This document shows positions 17,202-25,666 of a stretch of DNA of 43,105 nt, piece by piece. A program made the translations under genes and the position numbers. Source of the stretch: Gemmatimonadaceae bacterium (lineage in GTDB: Bacteria; Gemmatimonadota; Gemmatimonadetes; Gemmatimonadales; Gemmatimonadaceae). A model generated the notes under the pieces. It had not been told where the DNA came from and did no database searches. It saw only the letters and a list, made by a program, of their open reading frames with translations. How positions within the stretch are numbered: position 1 is the stretch's first letter; every line of letters starts with the position of its first letter. The stretch covers positions 1 to 43,105 of the forward strand of contig JAICLZ010000035.1 of NCBI GenBank assembly GCA_025929535.1. Direction: 5' to 3'.

Positions 17202-17891
17202 ATGCCAAGGGAAACCGCGCTCGTCACCGGCGCATCGCGTGGCATCGGGCGCGCCACCGCACTTCGCCTGTTGGCGGCGTACGACATCATCGCCGTCGCG
17301 CGCTCCGCCAGCGAGCTCGAGTCGCTGAAGGAGGAGATCGAGATCGGCGGCGGCGTCTGCCGCACGATCCCGCTCGACATCGCGGACGAGAAGGGGGTGG
17401 GCACCGCGCTTCGCGGGCTCGAGGTGGACGTGCTCGTGAACAACGCGGGCGTCGCCACCATGAAGCCGTTTCTCGAGCTCACCAGTGCCGAGTGGCATCG
17501 CATGGTGGACGTGAACTTCAATTCGCTCTACTACGTCACCCATGCGCTCATCGGCGGCATGGTGGAGCGCAAGCGCGGGTTCGTGGTCACGATCGGCTCG
17601 CTCGCAGGGCGCAACACGTTCGTGGGCGGAAGCTGCTACGCGGCGACCAAGCACGCCGTGAACGGTTTCAGCGAGTCGCTCATGCTCGAGGTTCGCGACG
17701 CGGGCGTGCGTGTCGCAGTCGTGATGCCCGGCTCTGTAGCCACCGATCTGACGCCGAGCAGCGGCGATCAGAGCTGGAAGCTGACGAGCAACCAGATCGC
17801 CGACTCCGTGTGGTATCTCGTGACGCAGCCTGCATCTGTGCTCGTCTCGCGCATCGAGGTCCGCCCGGCGCGCGCGAAGGGGCCGCGATGA
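17202..17891 (+). CDS. Short-chain dehydrogenase/reductase (classical SDR)
   Basis: A 229-aa NAD(P)-dependent oxidoreductase with Rossmann motif TGASRGIG near residue 10, NNAG in VDVLVNNAGVA, catalytic Ser in VVTIGSLAG and the YxxxK pair in CYAATKHAVNGF. The C-terminal substrate lid is short. Substrate cannot be predicted. ATG 17202 follows GGAG by 7 nt; an in-frame GTG at 17196 is less well spaced. The stop overlaps the start of the receiver-like gene (ATGA), which suggests joint expression. Confidence 0.92.
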   Translation: MPRETALVTGASRGIGRATALRLLAAYDIIAVARSASELESLKEEIEIGGGVCRTIPLDIADEKGVGTALRGLEVDVLVNNAGVATMKPFLELTSAEWHRMVDVNFNSLYYVTHALIGGMVERKRGFVVTIGSLAGRNTFVGGSCYAATKHAVNGFSESLMLEVRDAGVRVAVVMPGSVATDLTPSSGDQSWKLTSNQIADSVWYLVTQPASVLVSRIEVRPARAKGPR

Positions 17892-18304
17892 CCGCTCCGC
17901 TGGGCGCGGTCGCGCCGATCGCGGGCGCGCGCAAGCTGCTCGTCGTCATGAGCGATCTTCTCTTTCGCTCGAAGATCGATGAGGTGGCGCGCCGGCTCGG
18001 GCTCGAGCTGCGCGTGGCGAAGTCACCCGAGCAGCTCGATCGGCAGCTCGCGGCGGGGGAGCCGGCGCTGGCGATCCTCGACCTCGAGGAGAGCGCGCTG
18101 GACCCGTTCGCCGCGATCGCGCGCATTCATTCCACGTCACCGGGCACCCCGATCCTCGGTTTCGCCGGGCACGGCAATGTCGAGGCGATCAGGCGCGCGC
18201 GGGAGGCTGGCTCAACGGTGCTCGCACGCTCGGGATTCACCGCTCAGCTGCCAGCGCTGCTGGCGCAGGTGGCCGATCGGGAGAGGGCTCGCTCGCCAAA
18301 ATAA
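17888..18304 (+). CDS. Degenerate response-regulator receiver-like protein
   Basis: A 138-aa single-domain protein resembling a CheY-type receiver. The central strand AILDLEES supplies a possible phosphoacceptor Asp. However, the N-terminal acidic pair is replaced (LLVVMSDLLF) and the conserved C-terminal Lys is Arg (VLARSGF). It may thus be a phosphorylation-independent pseudo-receiver. Start ATG overlaps the SDR stop. It is followed by a GAF histidine kinase that may or may not be its partner. Identification rests on fold-like pattern rather than strong motifs. Confidence 0.7.
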   Translation: MTAPLGAVAPIAGARKLLVVMSDLLFRSKIDEVARRLGLELRVAKSPEQLDRQLAAGEPALAILDLEESALDPFAAIARIHSTSPGTPILGFAGHGNVEAIRRAREAGSTVLARSGFTAQLPALLAQVADRERARSPK

Positions 18305-18336
18305 CCCTCTGGGGTGGCCTATGCGGGTGTTATGCA

Positions 18337-18342
18337 TAGATT
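18337..18342 (+). promoter_or_regulatory. Possible -10 box before the GAF histidine kinase
   Basis: TAGATT lies 7 nt before an in-frame GTG (18350). No good -35 is visible, so support is weak. The spacing matches the leaderless pattern seen at trpS, 28539 and 38756. Confidence 0.35.
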
Positions 18343-18349
18343 CCCCCGT

Positions 18350-19708
18350 GTGATCCGCGCACCGTACTCAGCTTCGGACACGACCGGCGTTCCATCGGAT
18401 GCCTCGATTCGGGAGCTGGTTGCAGTCCGCGAGATCGTGCATGCCTTCCTCACGGCCGACAGGCCGCAGGATGTCTTCCAGTTCGCGCTCGATCGAGTGA
18501 GCCCGCTGGTGGGCGCCGCGTTCGCGTCGATCTACACGATCGCGGACGATGATGATGTGATGCGGCTCGCGGCGTCGTACAACTGGCCCGCTCGCTTTCG
18601 CCCCTTTCTCGGCGACATGCGCGTGCGGGTCGGGCTCGGGCCGAGCGGCCAGGCCGCGGGGGAGCGCCGCGCGATCCACGTGCCCGACCTCTTCGCGGAT
18701 CCGTCGCTCGCCGATTGGCAGGAGGTCGCGACGGAGCTCGGCTTCAGCGCGCTCGTGGCGCTCCCGCTGCAAACGCCGGCGCGCGTGCTGGGCACGGTGA
18801 CGTTCTACTTCGCGAACCCCGGACTGCTCACCGTCGAGGAGCGCGGACTGCTGCAGATCGTCGCCGACCAGATGGCGGCCACGGCCGAGAAGGCGGCCAT
18901 GATCGACGACCTGCGCCGCGCGAATGGCGCGCTGCTCGAGTCGAACGCGCAGCTCGAGCAGCAGTACGTCGCCGTAATGGAAGCGCGGCGTCTCAAGGAC
19001 GAGTTCCTCTCGAACATCAGTCACGAGCTTCGCACGCCGCTCACCGCGCTGCTGGGTTACGCGTACCTGCTGCAGGAAGAAATGTCGGGTCCGCTCACGG
19101 ACGAGCAGCGCAAGACGCTCACGCACATGACGACCTCCAGCGAGCGTCTGCTCGTGCTGATCGAGGATCTGCTGGAGCTCACGGCGTTGCGGCGCGGTGA
19201 GGTGCGTGTGCAGGTGGAGCTCTTCGATCCGCGGGCAGCGCTCGAAGCGGCGCTCGAATCCACGAAGGGCGAGCGGGCCGAAGGCGTCGAGCTGCGTATC
19301 GAGATTCCGGAGGGTCCGCCGCGCTGGATGCGAAGCGACCGTCAGAAAGTCGTGCGAATTCTGTCCAAGCTGCTCGGCAACGCGTACAAGTTCACCTCGC
19401 AGGGCGAGGTGCGGGCAACGGTGCAGGTGCTCAACGATCTGGCGCGATTCACCGTATCCGACACGGGAATCGGCATTCCGACGTCCGCGCACCAGCTCGT
19501 GTTCGATGAGTTCCGCCAGGTCGATGGGTCGACTACGCGGCAGTACGGCGGCTCCGGCCTCGGCCTTGCGCTCTCGAGACAGCTGGCGCGGCTGCTTGGC
19601 GGCGACATCCAACTCGAGTCGGCGCCCAAGGAAGGGTCGTCGTTCGTGGTGGAGATCCCGCTAGAATTCAGTCACGACTTGCAGCCGGTGGCGCCGCAGC
19701 CAGGCTGA
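18350..19708 (+). CDS. GAF-domain sensor histidine kinase
   Basis: A soluble sensor kinase, 452 aa from this start. It has a GAF domain at about 20-180, a short coiled coil, HisKA with FLSNISHELRTPLTALLGY (phosphoacceptor H225) and a HATPase with LLGNAYKFT, SDTGIGIP and GGSGLGLALSRQL. No membrane segment, so it senses an intracellular ligand. The start is uncertain: GTG 18314, ATG 18332 and GTG 18350 are all in frame and none has a clear Shine-Dalgarno. I chose 18350 because a TAGATT box lies 7 nt upstream. A partner regulator with a DNA-binding output is not adjacent; the degenerate receiver precedes it. Confidence 0.9.
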   Translation: MIRAPYSASDTTGVPSDASIRELVAVREIVHAFLTADRPQDVFQFALDRVSPLVGAAFASIYTIADDDDVMRLAASYNWPARFRPFLGDMRVRVGLGPSGQAAGERRAIHVPDLFADPSLADWQEVATELGFSALVALPLQTPARVLGTVTFYFANPGLLTVEERGLLQIVADQMAATAEKAAMIDDLRRANGALLESNAQLEQQYVAVMEARRLKDEFLSNISHELRTPLTALLGYAYLLQEEMSGPLTDEQRKTLTHMTTSSERLLVLIEDLLELTALRRGEVRVQVELFDPRAALEAALESTKGERAEGVELRIEIPEGPPRWMRSDRQKVVRILSKLLGNAYKFTSQGEVRATVQVLNDLARFTVSDTGIGIPTSAHQLVFDEFRQVDGSTTRQYGGSGLGLALSRQLARLLGGDIQLESAPKEGSSFVVEIPLEFSHDLQPVAPQPG

Positions 19709-19728
19709 CTCAACAACAGGACTCGATC

Positions 19729-20040
19729 ATGCTTCAGGAAATCAGGACTCCGATGCCGCCGGCAGACGTGCTCGCGGCGGCGAAGAAGTTCTTCGCGCGC
19801 CGCAGCCCCATCTACGCCGCCTTCCTCGAGAAGGAGGGCCCATCGTACATGACCTTTCGCGGCCAGGGCGGCGAGGAGCTGGTCATCGGCGTCACGGTGT
19901 CGGGTGCTGGAACAATCGTGCGCGGGTCCACGTACCTCTTCGATCAGCAGATCGCGCGCTTCTTCTCGACGCTCGATCCCATTCCCGACACCGAGAAGGA
20001 AATCGGAATGACGGACATGACGGCCGCAGGGACTGCGTGA
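19729..20040 (+). CDS. Small conserved-looking protein of unknown function
   Basis: A 103-aa soluble protein. An N-terminal helix (ADVLAAAKKFFARRSPIY) is followed by about five short strands (SYMTFRG, ELVIGVTVSG, TIVRGSTYLFD) and a helix, giving an alpha-beta fold I do not recognise. No Cys, no signal peptide. ATG follows CAGGA at good spacing, 20 nt after the kinase gene. Its stop overlaps the GTG of the ubiquitin-like gene (GTGA), so it is part of the same transcript as the MoxR operon and may be its first gene. Confidence 0.65.
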   Translation: MLQEIRTPMPPADVLAAAKKFFARRSPIYAAFLEKEGPSYMTFRGQGGEELVIGVTVSGAGTIVRGSTYLFDQQIARFFSTLDPIPDTEKEIGMTDMTAAGTA

Positions 20041-20363
20041 GCATGCCATTCGTCGCATCACTTCGCACGGCGAAGGAAGCTCCGATTGCCGTGGGCACGC
20101 CGGGCGTGGGAGCGTTCACCATTCGCGTGGAGGTGCCGGAGCGATGGGATGTCGCGCTGCTCTCGGCCGCACCCACGACGAGCGTGAGCGCAGTGAAGCG
20201 CGCGGCGCTGCGCGAGGTGTTGCCCCAGGCCGATGCGTCCGAGTACGTGATCAAGCTGCGCGGCTTCGAGGTGCTCGACGAAAACATCTCGCTCGAAAAT
20301 TCGGGCGCACGCAATGGCTCGATCTTCCTGCTGACGCACCGCCGCAGGCGGCCGGTTCGGTGA
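20037..20363 (+). CDS. Ubiquitin-like (beta-grasp) small protein
   Basis: A 108-aa protein (106 aa from ATG 20043). After about 24 variable residues the pattern follows ubiquitin: strand FTIRVEVP, strand/turn WDVALLSAAPTTSV, helix SAVKRAALREVL, strand YVIKLRGFEVLDE (compare the ubiquitin LIFAGKQLEDG), loop NISLENSGARNGS, and last strand IFLLTHRRRRPVR. The tail is basic and has no terminal Gly-Gly, so conjugation of the classical type is not expected. It resembles YukD/EsaB-like bacterial ubiquitin folds in size and layout. It overlaps both neighbours (GTGA at each end) and directly precedes a MoxR ATPase, so it may act as an adaptor for it (inference). Confidence 0.62.
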   Translation: MSMPFVASLRTAKEAPIAVGTPGVGAFTIRVEVPERWDVALLSAAPTTSVSAVKRAALREVLPQADASEYVIKLRGFEVLDENISLENSGARNGSIFLLTHRRRRPVR

Positions 20364-21388
20364 GCACCGCGAGTCCGCGCGCCGTCGCGGATCAGGACGA
20401 GCGCGCAACGCTCGGCCATGCGGCGAGGAAGCTGCGCGAGGAAGTCGCGAAGCGCATCGTCGGCCAGGAGACCGTGGTCGAGGAGATCCTGATGGCGATC
20501 CTGGCTGGTGGCCACGTGCTGCTGGTCGGTGTTCCCGGACTCGCGAAAACGCTCCTGATCCGCAGTGTGGCCGAGGCGATGCGACTGGACTTCAGGCGCA
20601 TCCAGTTCACGCCGGATCTGGTGCCGAGTGACATCACCGGCACGGAGATCATGGAGGAGGACAGCGCGACGGGCGCGCGCAGCTTCCGATTCGTGCGCGG
20701 GCCGATCTTCGCGAACATCGTGCTGGCGGATGAGATCAACCGCACGCCGCCGCGCACGCAGGCGGCGCTGCTCGAGGCGATGCAGGAGCACAGCGTGACT
20801 GCGGCCGGGGAGACGATGCGTCTTCCCGAGCCGTTCTTCGTGCTCGCGACGCAGAATCCGATCGAGCAGGAGGGAACGTATCCGCTTCCCGAGGCGCAGC
20901 TCGACCGCTTCCTCTTCGACGTGCGCATCGGCTATCCGGCGGAGGACGAAGAGGTATCGATTCTTCGGGCGACGACGGGGAGCGCTGCGGTGGCGCTCAC
21001 GCCGGTGCTCGATGCCTCGCACGCGATGGGACTGCAGCGGCTCACGCGCGAGATCCCCGCGGCGGAGCCCGCGCTGCGCTACGCGGCGCGCCTCGCGCGC
21101 GCGACGCGCCCCGACAGCCCGGACGCGCCGGAGCTCGTGAAGCGCTACGTGCGCTGGGGCGCGGGACCGCGCGCCGGCCAGTCGCTGATCCTCGGCGCGA
21201 AGGCGCACGCATTGCTCGCGGGCAGATTCGCCGTTGCGCCGGAGGACATCGAGCGCGTTGCGCATCCCGTGCTCCGGCATCGCGTACTGCCGAATTTCGC
21301 GGCGGAAGCGGAAGGGATCACCGCGGAGCAGGTGATCGACGAGATTCTGTCGCGCATCTCGCCGCCGCGGAGCGACATCGGGCTGTAG
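20360..21388 (+). CDS. MoxR-family AAA+ ATPase
   Basis: A 342-aa chaperone-like AAA+ protein. Walker A GVPGLAKT is at 57-64, Walker B VLADEI at 121-126, sensor 1 ATQNPIE at 163-169 and the LDRF arginine element at 181-184; the C-terminal AAA lid follows. MoxR proteins work with DUF58 and von Willebrand A-domain proteins to mature or insert metal cofactors or to assemble complexes. Exactly those partners follow here. GTG start overlaps the ubiquitin-like gene stop (GTGA); the frame is open further upstream but that part is a shadow of the preceding gene. Identity is firm; client unknown. Confidence 0.94.
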   Translation: MSTASPRAVADQDERATLGHAARKLREEVAKRIVGQETVVEEILMAILAGGHVLLVGVPGLAKTLLIRSVAEAMRLDFRRIQFTPDLVPSDITGTEIMEEDSATGARSFRFVRGPIFANIVLADEINRTPPRTQAALLEAMQEHSVTAAGETMRLPEPFFVLATQNPIEQEGTYPLPEAQLDRFLFDVRIGYPAEDEEVSILRATTGSAAVALTPVLDASHAMGLQRLTREIPAAEPALRYAARLARATRPDSPDAPELVKRYVRWGAGPRAGQSLILGAKAHALLAGRFAVAPEDIERVAHPVLRHRVLPNFAAEAEGITAEQVIDEILSRISPPRSDIGL

Positions 21389-21389
21389 C

Positions 21390-22280
21390 ATGCCGAGCGC
21401 GGGAAGCTACGGCTCGCTGCTGGACGCGCTGCGCGGCGTGACGTGGCCCGCGCGGCGAACGATTCGCGGGCCGGCCGCGGGCACGCATCGCTCGAGGCAG
21501 CGGGGAATCTCGCCGGAGTTCACGGAGTACCGCCCGTATCGGCAGGGCGATGATCCGCGGCGGCTCGACTGGAAGCTCCTCGCGCGCACCGATCGCGCCT
21601 TTCTCCGCATCACGAACGATCGTGCGACGCTTGGCACGACGCTCCTGCTCGATGCATCGGCGTCGATGGCCTTTCCCCTCGCCACACAAGGGAAGTGGGA
21701 GCAGGGCTGCCGGATCGCGATCGGCCTCGCAGCGGTCGCGCACGGCGCTGGGGATCCCGTGGGTATGGTCGTTCCCGGTGAGAAGGGGATGGCCGAGCTT
21801 CCGCCGCGCACGCGTCGGGGCGTGATCGCCGAGGCAGCGCGATTGCTCGAGACGATCGCGCCGGCGGGGAGCGCGTCGCTCGTTCCCGCGCTGGCACTCG
21901 CGCGGCCGACGCAGCGCGTCGTGCTGCTCTCGGATTTTCTCGGCGACGACGACACGCTGCTGCGCGCCGCGCGCGAGCGGATCACCGCCGGCGCGGACGT
22001 GCTCGCGATCCACATCGTTGCGCGCGAGGAGCTCGATCCGCCCGGCGCGGCGATCATCGCCGTCGATCCGGAGCAGGCGGAGCTCGAGCGCCCGCTCGGA
22101 GACGAGACGCGAGAGGGATATCGGACGGCGTTCGCGACGTGGCGCGCGGACCTCGCGCGCGCGTGGCGTGAGGCGGGCGCGGCGTACTTCGAAGTGCCGG
22201 ACGACGAGGCGGCGGACCACGCGGTTCGGCGGATGGTGTCGCCAGCAATGCTCGTGTCGGCGCAGGCGAGGGGCGCGTGA
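21390..22280 (+). CDS. DUF58 domain protein
   Basis: A 296-aa soluble protein. The DUF58 signature EFTEYRPYRQGDDPRRLDWKL lies at about 43-63, followed by a VWA-like fold with an intact MIDAS start DASAS (residues 88-92). In MoxR systems DUF58 proteins are ATPase partners and are often anchored near the membrane; this one has no clear TM segment. It begins two bases after the MoxR stop and its own stop overlaps the BatA-like start (GTGA). Confidence 0.93.
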   Translation: MPSAGSYGSLLDALRGVTWPARRTIRGPAAGTHRSRQRGISPEFTEYRPYRQGDDPRRLDWKLLARTDRAFLRITNDRATLGTTLLLDASASMAFPLATQGKWEQGCRIAIGLAAVAHGAGDPVGMVVPGEKGMAELPPRTRRGVIAEAARLLETIAPAGSASLVPALALARPTQRVVLLSDFLGDDDTLLRAARERITAGADVLAIHIVAREELDPPGAAIIAVDPEQAELERPLGDETREGYRTAFATWRADLARAWREAGAAYFEVPDDEAADHAVRRMVSPAMLVSAQARGA

Positions 22281-23599
22281 CCTTTCTCGCGCCATGGGCG
22301 CTCTGGGCGGCCGGAGCGGTGAGCGCGGCGGTGATCGCGCTGCACATCCTGGCGAGCAGAAATCCACGAGTGACGCCGCTGCCTACGGCGAGATTCATTC
22401 CCGATGTGCCGCTACGTGCGACAGCGCGCGCGATGCGGCTGTCGGACGTGATGCTCATGCTGGCGCGCGTGGCGGTGGTGATGCTGGTGGGAGTGGCGTT
22501 TGCGCGGCCGGAGCTCGCCAGAGGGCGGAGATCGGTGGGACGCGTGGTGATGGTGGACGCCTCGCGCGCGCTCGCCTCGCGCAGCGAGGCAGCGGACAGT
22601 GCGGCGCGTCTGATCGCGCGTGGAGACGTGGTCATCGCGTTCGACAGCATCGCGCACGCAATACGCGACGGGAGCACGGACGTCCTTCGAGCAACACTCG
22701 CCGACAGCAGCCCGAGGAGCCCGCACGGCTCGCTCTCCACGGCCTTTGCAGCCGCGATGCGCGCGGCGAGCGCGCTGCGCGCCGATGCGGATTCCGTGGA
22801 GCTCGTTCTGGTGTCTCCGCTGTCCGCGGAGGAATGGGACGCAGCCACTGGGCCCATCCGCGCCGCATGGCCCGGGCGCGTGCGCCTGGTGCGCGTGGCA
22901 GCCGCCACGTCGAGCGCAGCGCCGGCTGCGCGCATCGAAGTGACGAACGCATCGCTCGACGATCCGGTGCGCGCGGCAGCATCGCTGCGCGGAGCGGCGT
23001 CCGCAGGCGCTCCGGCTACGGGGCCATTCGTAGCGCGCATCGACCGCGGGTCGCCGATCACGAGCGACACGGCGTGGGCACGCGACCCTGCGCACACGCT
23101 CGTGCGCTGGCCAGCGGAGCTCGACATTAGTGGATGGCGCGCACGTGCGCGCATCGACACGACCGGTGCCCTTCTGGCGGGCGAGGGAGCTACTGCTGCG
23201 GTGGTGGTGTCTCCCTTCGCGCGCCGCGTGGATCCTGCACCCGGGCGCGTCATCGCGCGCTGGGCGGACGGCGCGGTCGCCGCGACGGAGCGCGCGCTGG
23301 GCGCCGGCTGCGTACGTGACGTCGCGATCCCGCTGCCGCGCGCCGGCGATCTGGCGCTGCGCGAGAGCACGCGCCGGCTCGTTGCGCAGCTTGCGTCGCC
23401 GTGCGGCGGGGCCGCGCGATACACCCCGGCCTCCGACTCCGCCCTCGCGCAGCTCCGTGGCAGCGGCCCACTCGTCGCCACGCGCGCGCTCGAGCGCCGC
23501 ACCGTGCCGCGCGGCCATCTTGCGACGTGGCTGCTCTCCGCCGCCTTCGTGCTGCTGCTGCTCGAGCCGCTCCTCCGTCGCCAGCGGGTATCCGCGTGA
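22277..23599 (+). CDS. BatA-like membrane protein with degenerate MIDAS
   Basis: A 440-aa membrane protein. The N-terminus has the BatA/DUF1550-type two-TM hairpin (FLAPWALWAAGAVSAAVIALHIL at 3-25; about 57-77) joined by the basic RNPRVTPLPTARFIPD loop. A VWA-like domain follows in which the MIDAS reads DASRA instead of DxSxS, so metal binding is probably lost. A long extracytoplasmic region of no recognised fold follows, and a C-terminal TM lies at about 413-433. GTG start and stop both overlap neighbours. Function within the MoxR operon is inferred: a membrane platform for the ATPase complex. Confidence 0.83.
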   Translation: MTFLAPWALWAAGAVSAAVIALHILASRNPRVTPLPTARFIPDVPLRATARAMRLSDVMLMLARVAVVMLVGVAFARPELARGRRSVGRVVMVDASRALASRSEAADSAARLIARGDVVIAFDSIAHAIRDGSTDVLRATLADSSPRSPHGSLSTAFAAAMRAASALRADADSVELVLVSPLSAEEWDAATGPIRAAWPGRVRLVRVAAATSSAAPAARIEVTNASLDDPVRAAASLRGAASAGAPATGPFVARIDRGSPITSDTAWARDPAHTLVRWPAELDISGWRARARIDTTGALLAGEGATAAVVVSPFARRVDPAPGRVIARWADGAVAATERALGAGCVRDVAIPLPRAGDLALRESTRRLVAQLASPCGGAARYTPASDSALAQLRGSGPLVATRALERRTVPRGHLATWLLSAAFVLLLLEPLLRRQRVSA

Positions 23600-25659
23600 C
23601 CGCCCGCGAGCGCGTCGCCGCCGCACGACGCACGCTCGGCGCCACCATCGGCGCGCGCGCGCTGCTCTGGGGACTGGCCGCGGGCGCGGGGCTGCTCGCG
23701 ATCGTCGCAGTGATCGACATGATGATCGGCGTGCCGCGCGCGCTGCGCGTGTTCGCGGTTCCCGCGGCGGCCATCGCGGCGCTCGGCGTCGCTGGGTACG
23801 CGCTCTGGCGCGGACGCCGCGTGCGCTCGCTCCCTGCGGTCGCGCTCTGGCTCGAAGAGCGCGTTTCCGCGCTGCGCTACGCGCTCGTCACCGCGCTCGA
23901 CTCTCCGCTCCCGAGCTCGTATCTCGAGCGCGACATCGCCGCGGTGCACTGGGCCCCTGTGATTCGCCGCACGCTTGGCCACGCGCTCCTGCCGCCGCTG
24001 GTGCTGCTCGCCGCTGTCGCCACGCTCCTGTTCGCGCTTCCCGCTGGTGTGCGCGCCCGCATCTCCGCGCCGCGCGCCGGCGACTCGCTGCTGCGCCCTG
24101 CTGGCGGAGAGATTCGCAACCGGCTCTCTCCGCTAGTCGCGGAAGTGATTCCGCCCGCGTACACGGGAGAAAAACACGTCTCCCTGGACGAGCCGTCGTC
24201 CGTCGAGGTGCTCGCGGGAAGTCACCTCGTGCTCCGAGGGCGCGGCGCTGCGACCGGCATCACCGCCGCACTGAACAGCACTCCCCTCTCGCCCGCACTG
24301 CTCCGCGACTCCGCAGATCAGTGGCGCCTCGACATCGTGGCGCCCGCCAAACCCGCTGCGCTCGAGCTTCACGATCGCAACCACTCGCGCACCGTGATCA
24401 TCGCGCCGCACGCGGACTCGCTGCCTGTCGTCACGCTCGCCGCCCCTGCGCGCGACACCGTCATACGCACACCGAAGGGCGCGCTCGCGCTCGCCGCTGC
24501 CGCCACCGACGACTACGGGCTCGATGCCGGCTGGTTCGAGTACATCGTGAGCTCAGGGGAGGGCGAGACGTTCACCTTCAAGTCGGGCGTGATCCATCGC
24601 GTGAACGCCGGCGGTGCACGGAGCACCACTCTCTCCGGCGCACTCGATCTCGATTCCCTTCAGCTCAAGCCCGGTGATCTCGTACACGTGCGCGCGGTCG
24701 CGCGCGATCGCAACCACATCACGGGTCCCGGCATCGGTGTATCCGAGACGCGCACGATCCGTGTGCCGCGGCCGAGCGAGTACGACTCGATCGCGGTGGA
24801 GGGCGCGCCGCCGACGGATGTCGACAGCTCGCAGATCAGCCAGCGCATGCTGATCATTCTCACCGAGAAGCTTCAGACGCGGCGCGCCAAGCTCGCGCGC
24901 GCCGATGTCGTGAAGGAGTCGCAGCGCATCGGCAGCGACGAGGCTCGGCTCCGCCAGCACATCGGCGAGATCGTATTTGCCCGGCTCGGCGGCTCGCAGC
25001 AAACGGAAGATGCCGGCGGCAACAACGCGCCCGCGCACATGACCCCCGATCAGCTGCTCGCGGCCGCGAATGCCGCGACGCAGGCATCTGCCGGTGCCAC
25101 CGACTTCGAGGGTGACGAGACGCCGGTCGTAGCAGTGAACCGGCCGTTGCTCGAAGCGTACAACGCGATGTGGGATGCGAGTCGCTCGCTCGAGGTGGGC
25201 GAGCCGGGTGCCGCGCTCCCGCCCATGCGAGCCGCGCTCGCCGCGATTCAGCGCGCGCGCAATGCCGAGCGGCTCTATCTGCGCGGCAAGGCGCCGGTGG
25301 TGATCGTGGACATCGCCAAGGTGCGGCTCGCGGGCAAGCGCGACGACGCGAGCTCCTCATCGCGCCTTCCGCGTGCGGCGCTCGACAGTTCGGCCGAGCG
25401 GAGGGCGGAGCGCTTCGATGCCGCGGTGAGCGAGCTCGCGTCGAATCCCGCTGCGGCCATCGACTCGCTGCTCGCGCTCCGCGTCGATGCGCTCGAGAGC
25501 GCACCCGAGCTTGCCGGCGCACTGGCTCCCGCCATCGATGCGCTCCGCGCCGGCCACAATGCCACCGACGCGCTCGTGCGTGCACGGCGCGTCGCCGCGG
25601 GGGTGAGCGTCGCGCGGGTCGAGTCTCCGCGCGCCGCGGAATGGTCGGGTGCCTGGTGA
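23596..25659 (+). CDS. Large DUF4175-like membrane protein
   Basis: A 687-aa protein with three N-terminal membrane segments (about residues 20-45, 48-70 and 130-150). A long extracytoplasmic part then has repeated Ig-like beta strands (EVIPPAYTGEKHVSL, GALALAAAATDDYGLD, GDLVHVRAVARDRNHITGPG), followed by an Ala/Leu-rich helical C-terminus. The PPAYTG and DDYGL motifs are characteristic of the DUF4175-like proteins found downstream of MoxR/DUF58/BatA genes in several phyla. GTG start 23596 overlaps the previous stop (GTGA); the longer open frame upstream is a shadow. Probably envelope-associated; exact role unknown. Confidence 0.8.
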   Translation: MTARERVAAARRTLGATIGARALLWGLAAGAGLLAIVAVIDMMIGVPRALRVFAVPAAAIAALGVAGYALWRGRRVRSLPAVALWLEERVSALRYALVTALDSPLPSSYLERDIAAVHWAPVIRRTLGHALLPPLVLLAAVATLLFALPAGVRARISAPRAGDSLLRPAGGEIRNRLSPLVAEVIPPAYTGEKHVSLDEPSSVEVLAGSHLVLRGRGAATGITAALNSTPLSPALLRDSADQWRLDIVAPAKPAALELHDRNHSRTVIIAPHADSLPVVTLAAPARDTVIRTPKGALALAAAATDDYGLDAGWFEYIVSSGEGETFTFKSGVIHRVNAGGARSTTLSGALDLDSLQLKPGDLVHVRAVARDRNHITGPGIGVSETRTIRVPRPSEYDSIAVEGAPPTDVDSSQISQRMLIILTEKLQTRRAKLARADVVKESQRIGSDEARLRQHIGEIVFARLGGSQQTEDAGGNNAPAHMTPDQLLAAANAATQASAGATDFEGDETPVVAVNRPLLEAYNAMWDASRSLEVGEPGAALPPMRAALAAIQRARNAERLYLRGKAPVVIVDIAKVRLAGKRDDASSSSRLPRAALDSSAERRAERFDAAVSELASNPAAAIDSLLALRVDALESAPELAGALAPAIDALRAGHNATDALVRARRVAAGVSVARVESPRAAEWSGAW

Positions 25660-25666
25660 GCGCGCG

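Noticed and set aside
22054-23982. Minus-strand open frame of 642 codons opposite the BatA-like gene
   Set aside because: Antisense shadow; low-complexity Arg/Ala/Ser composition.
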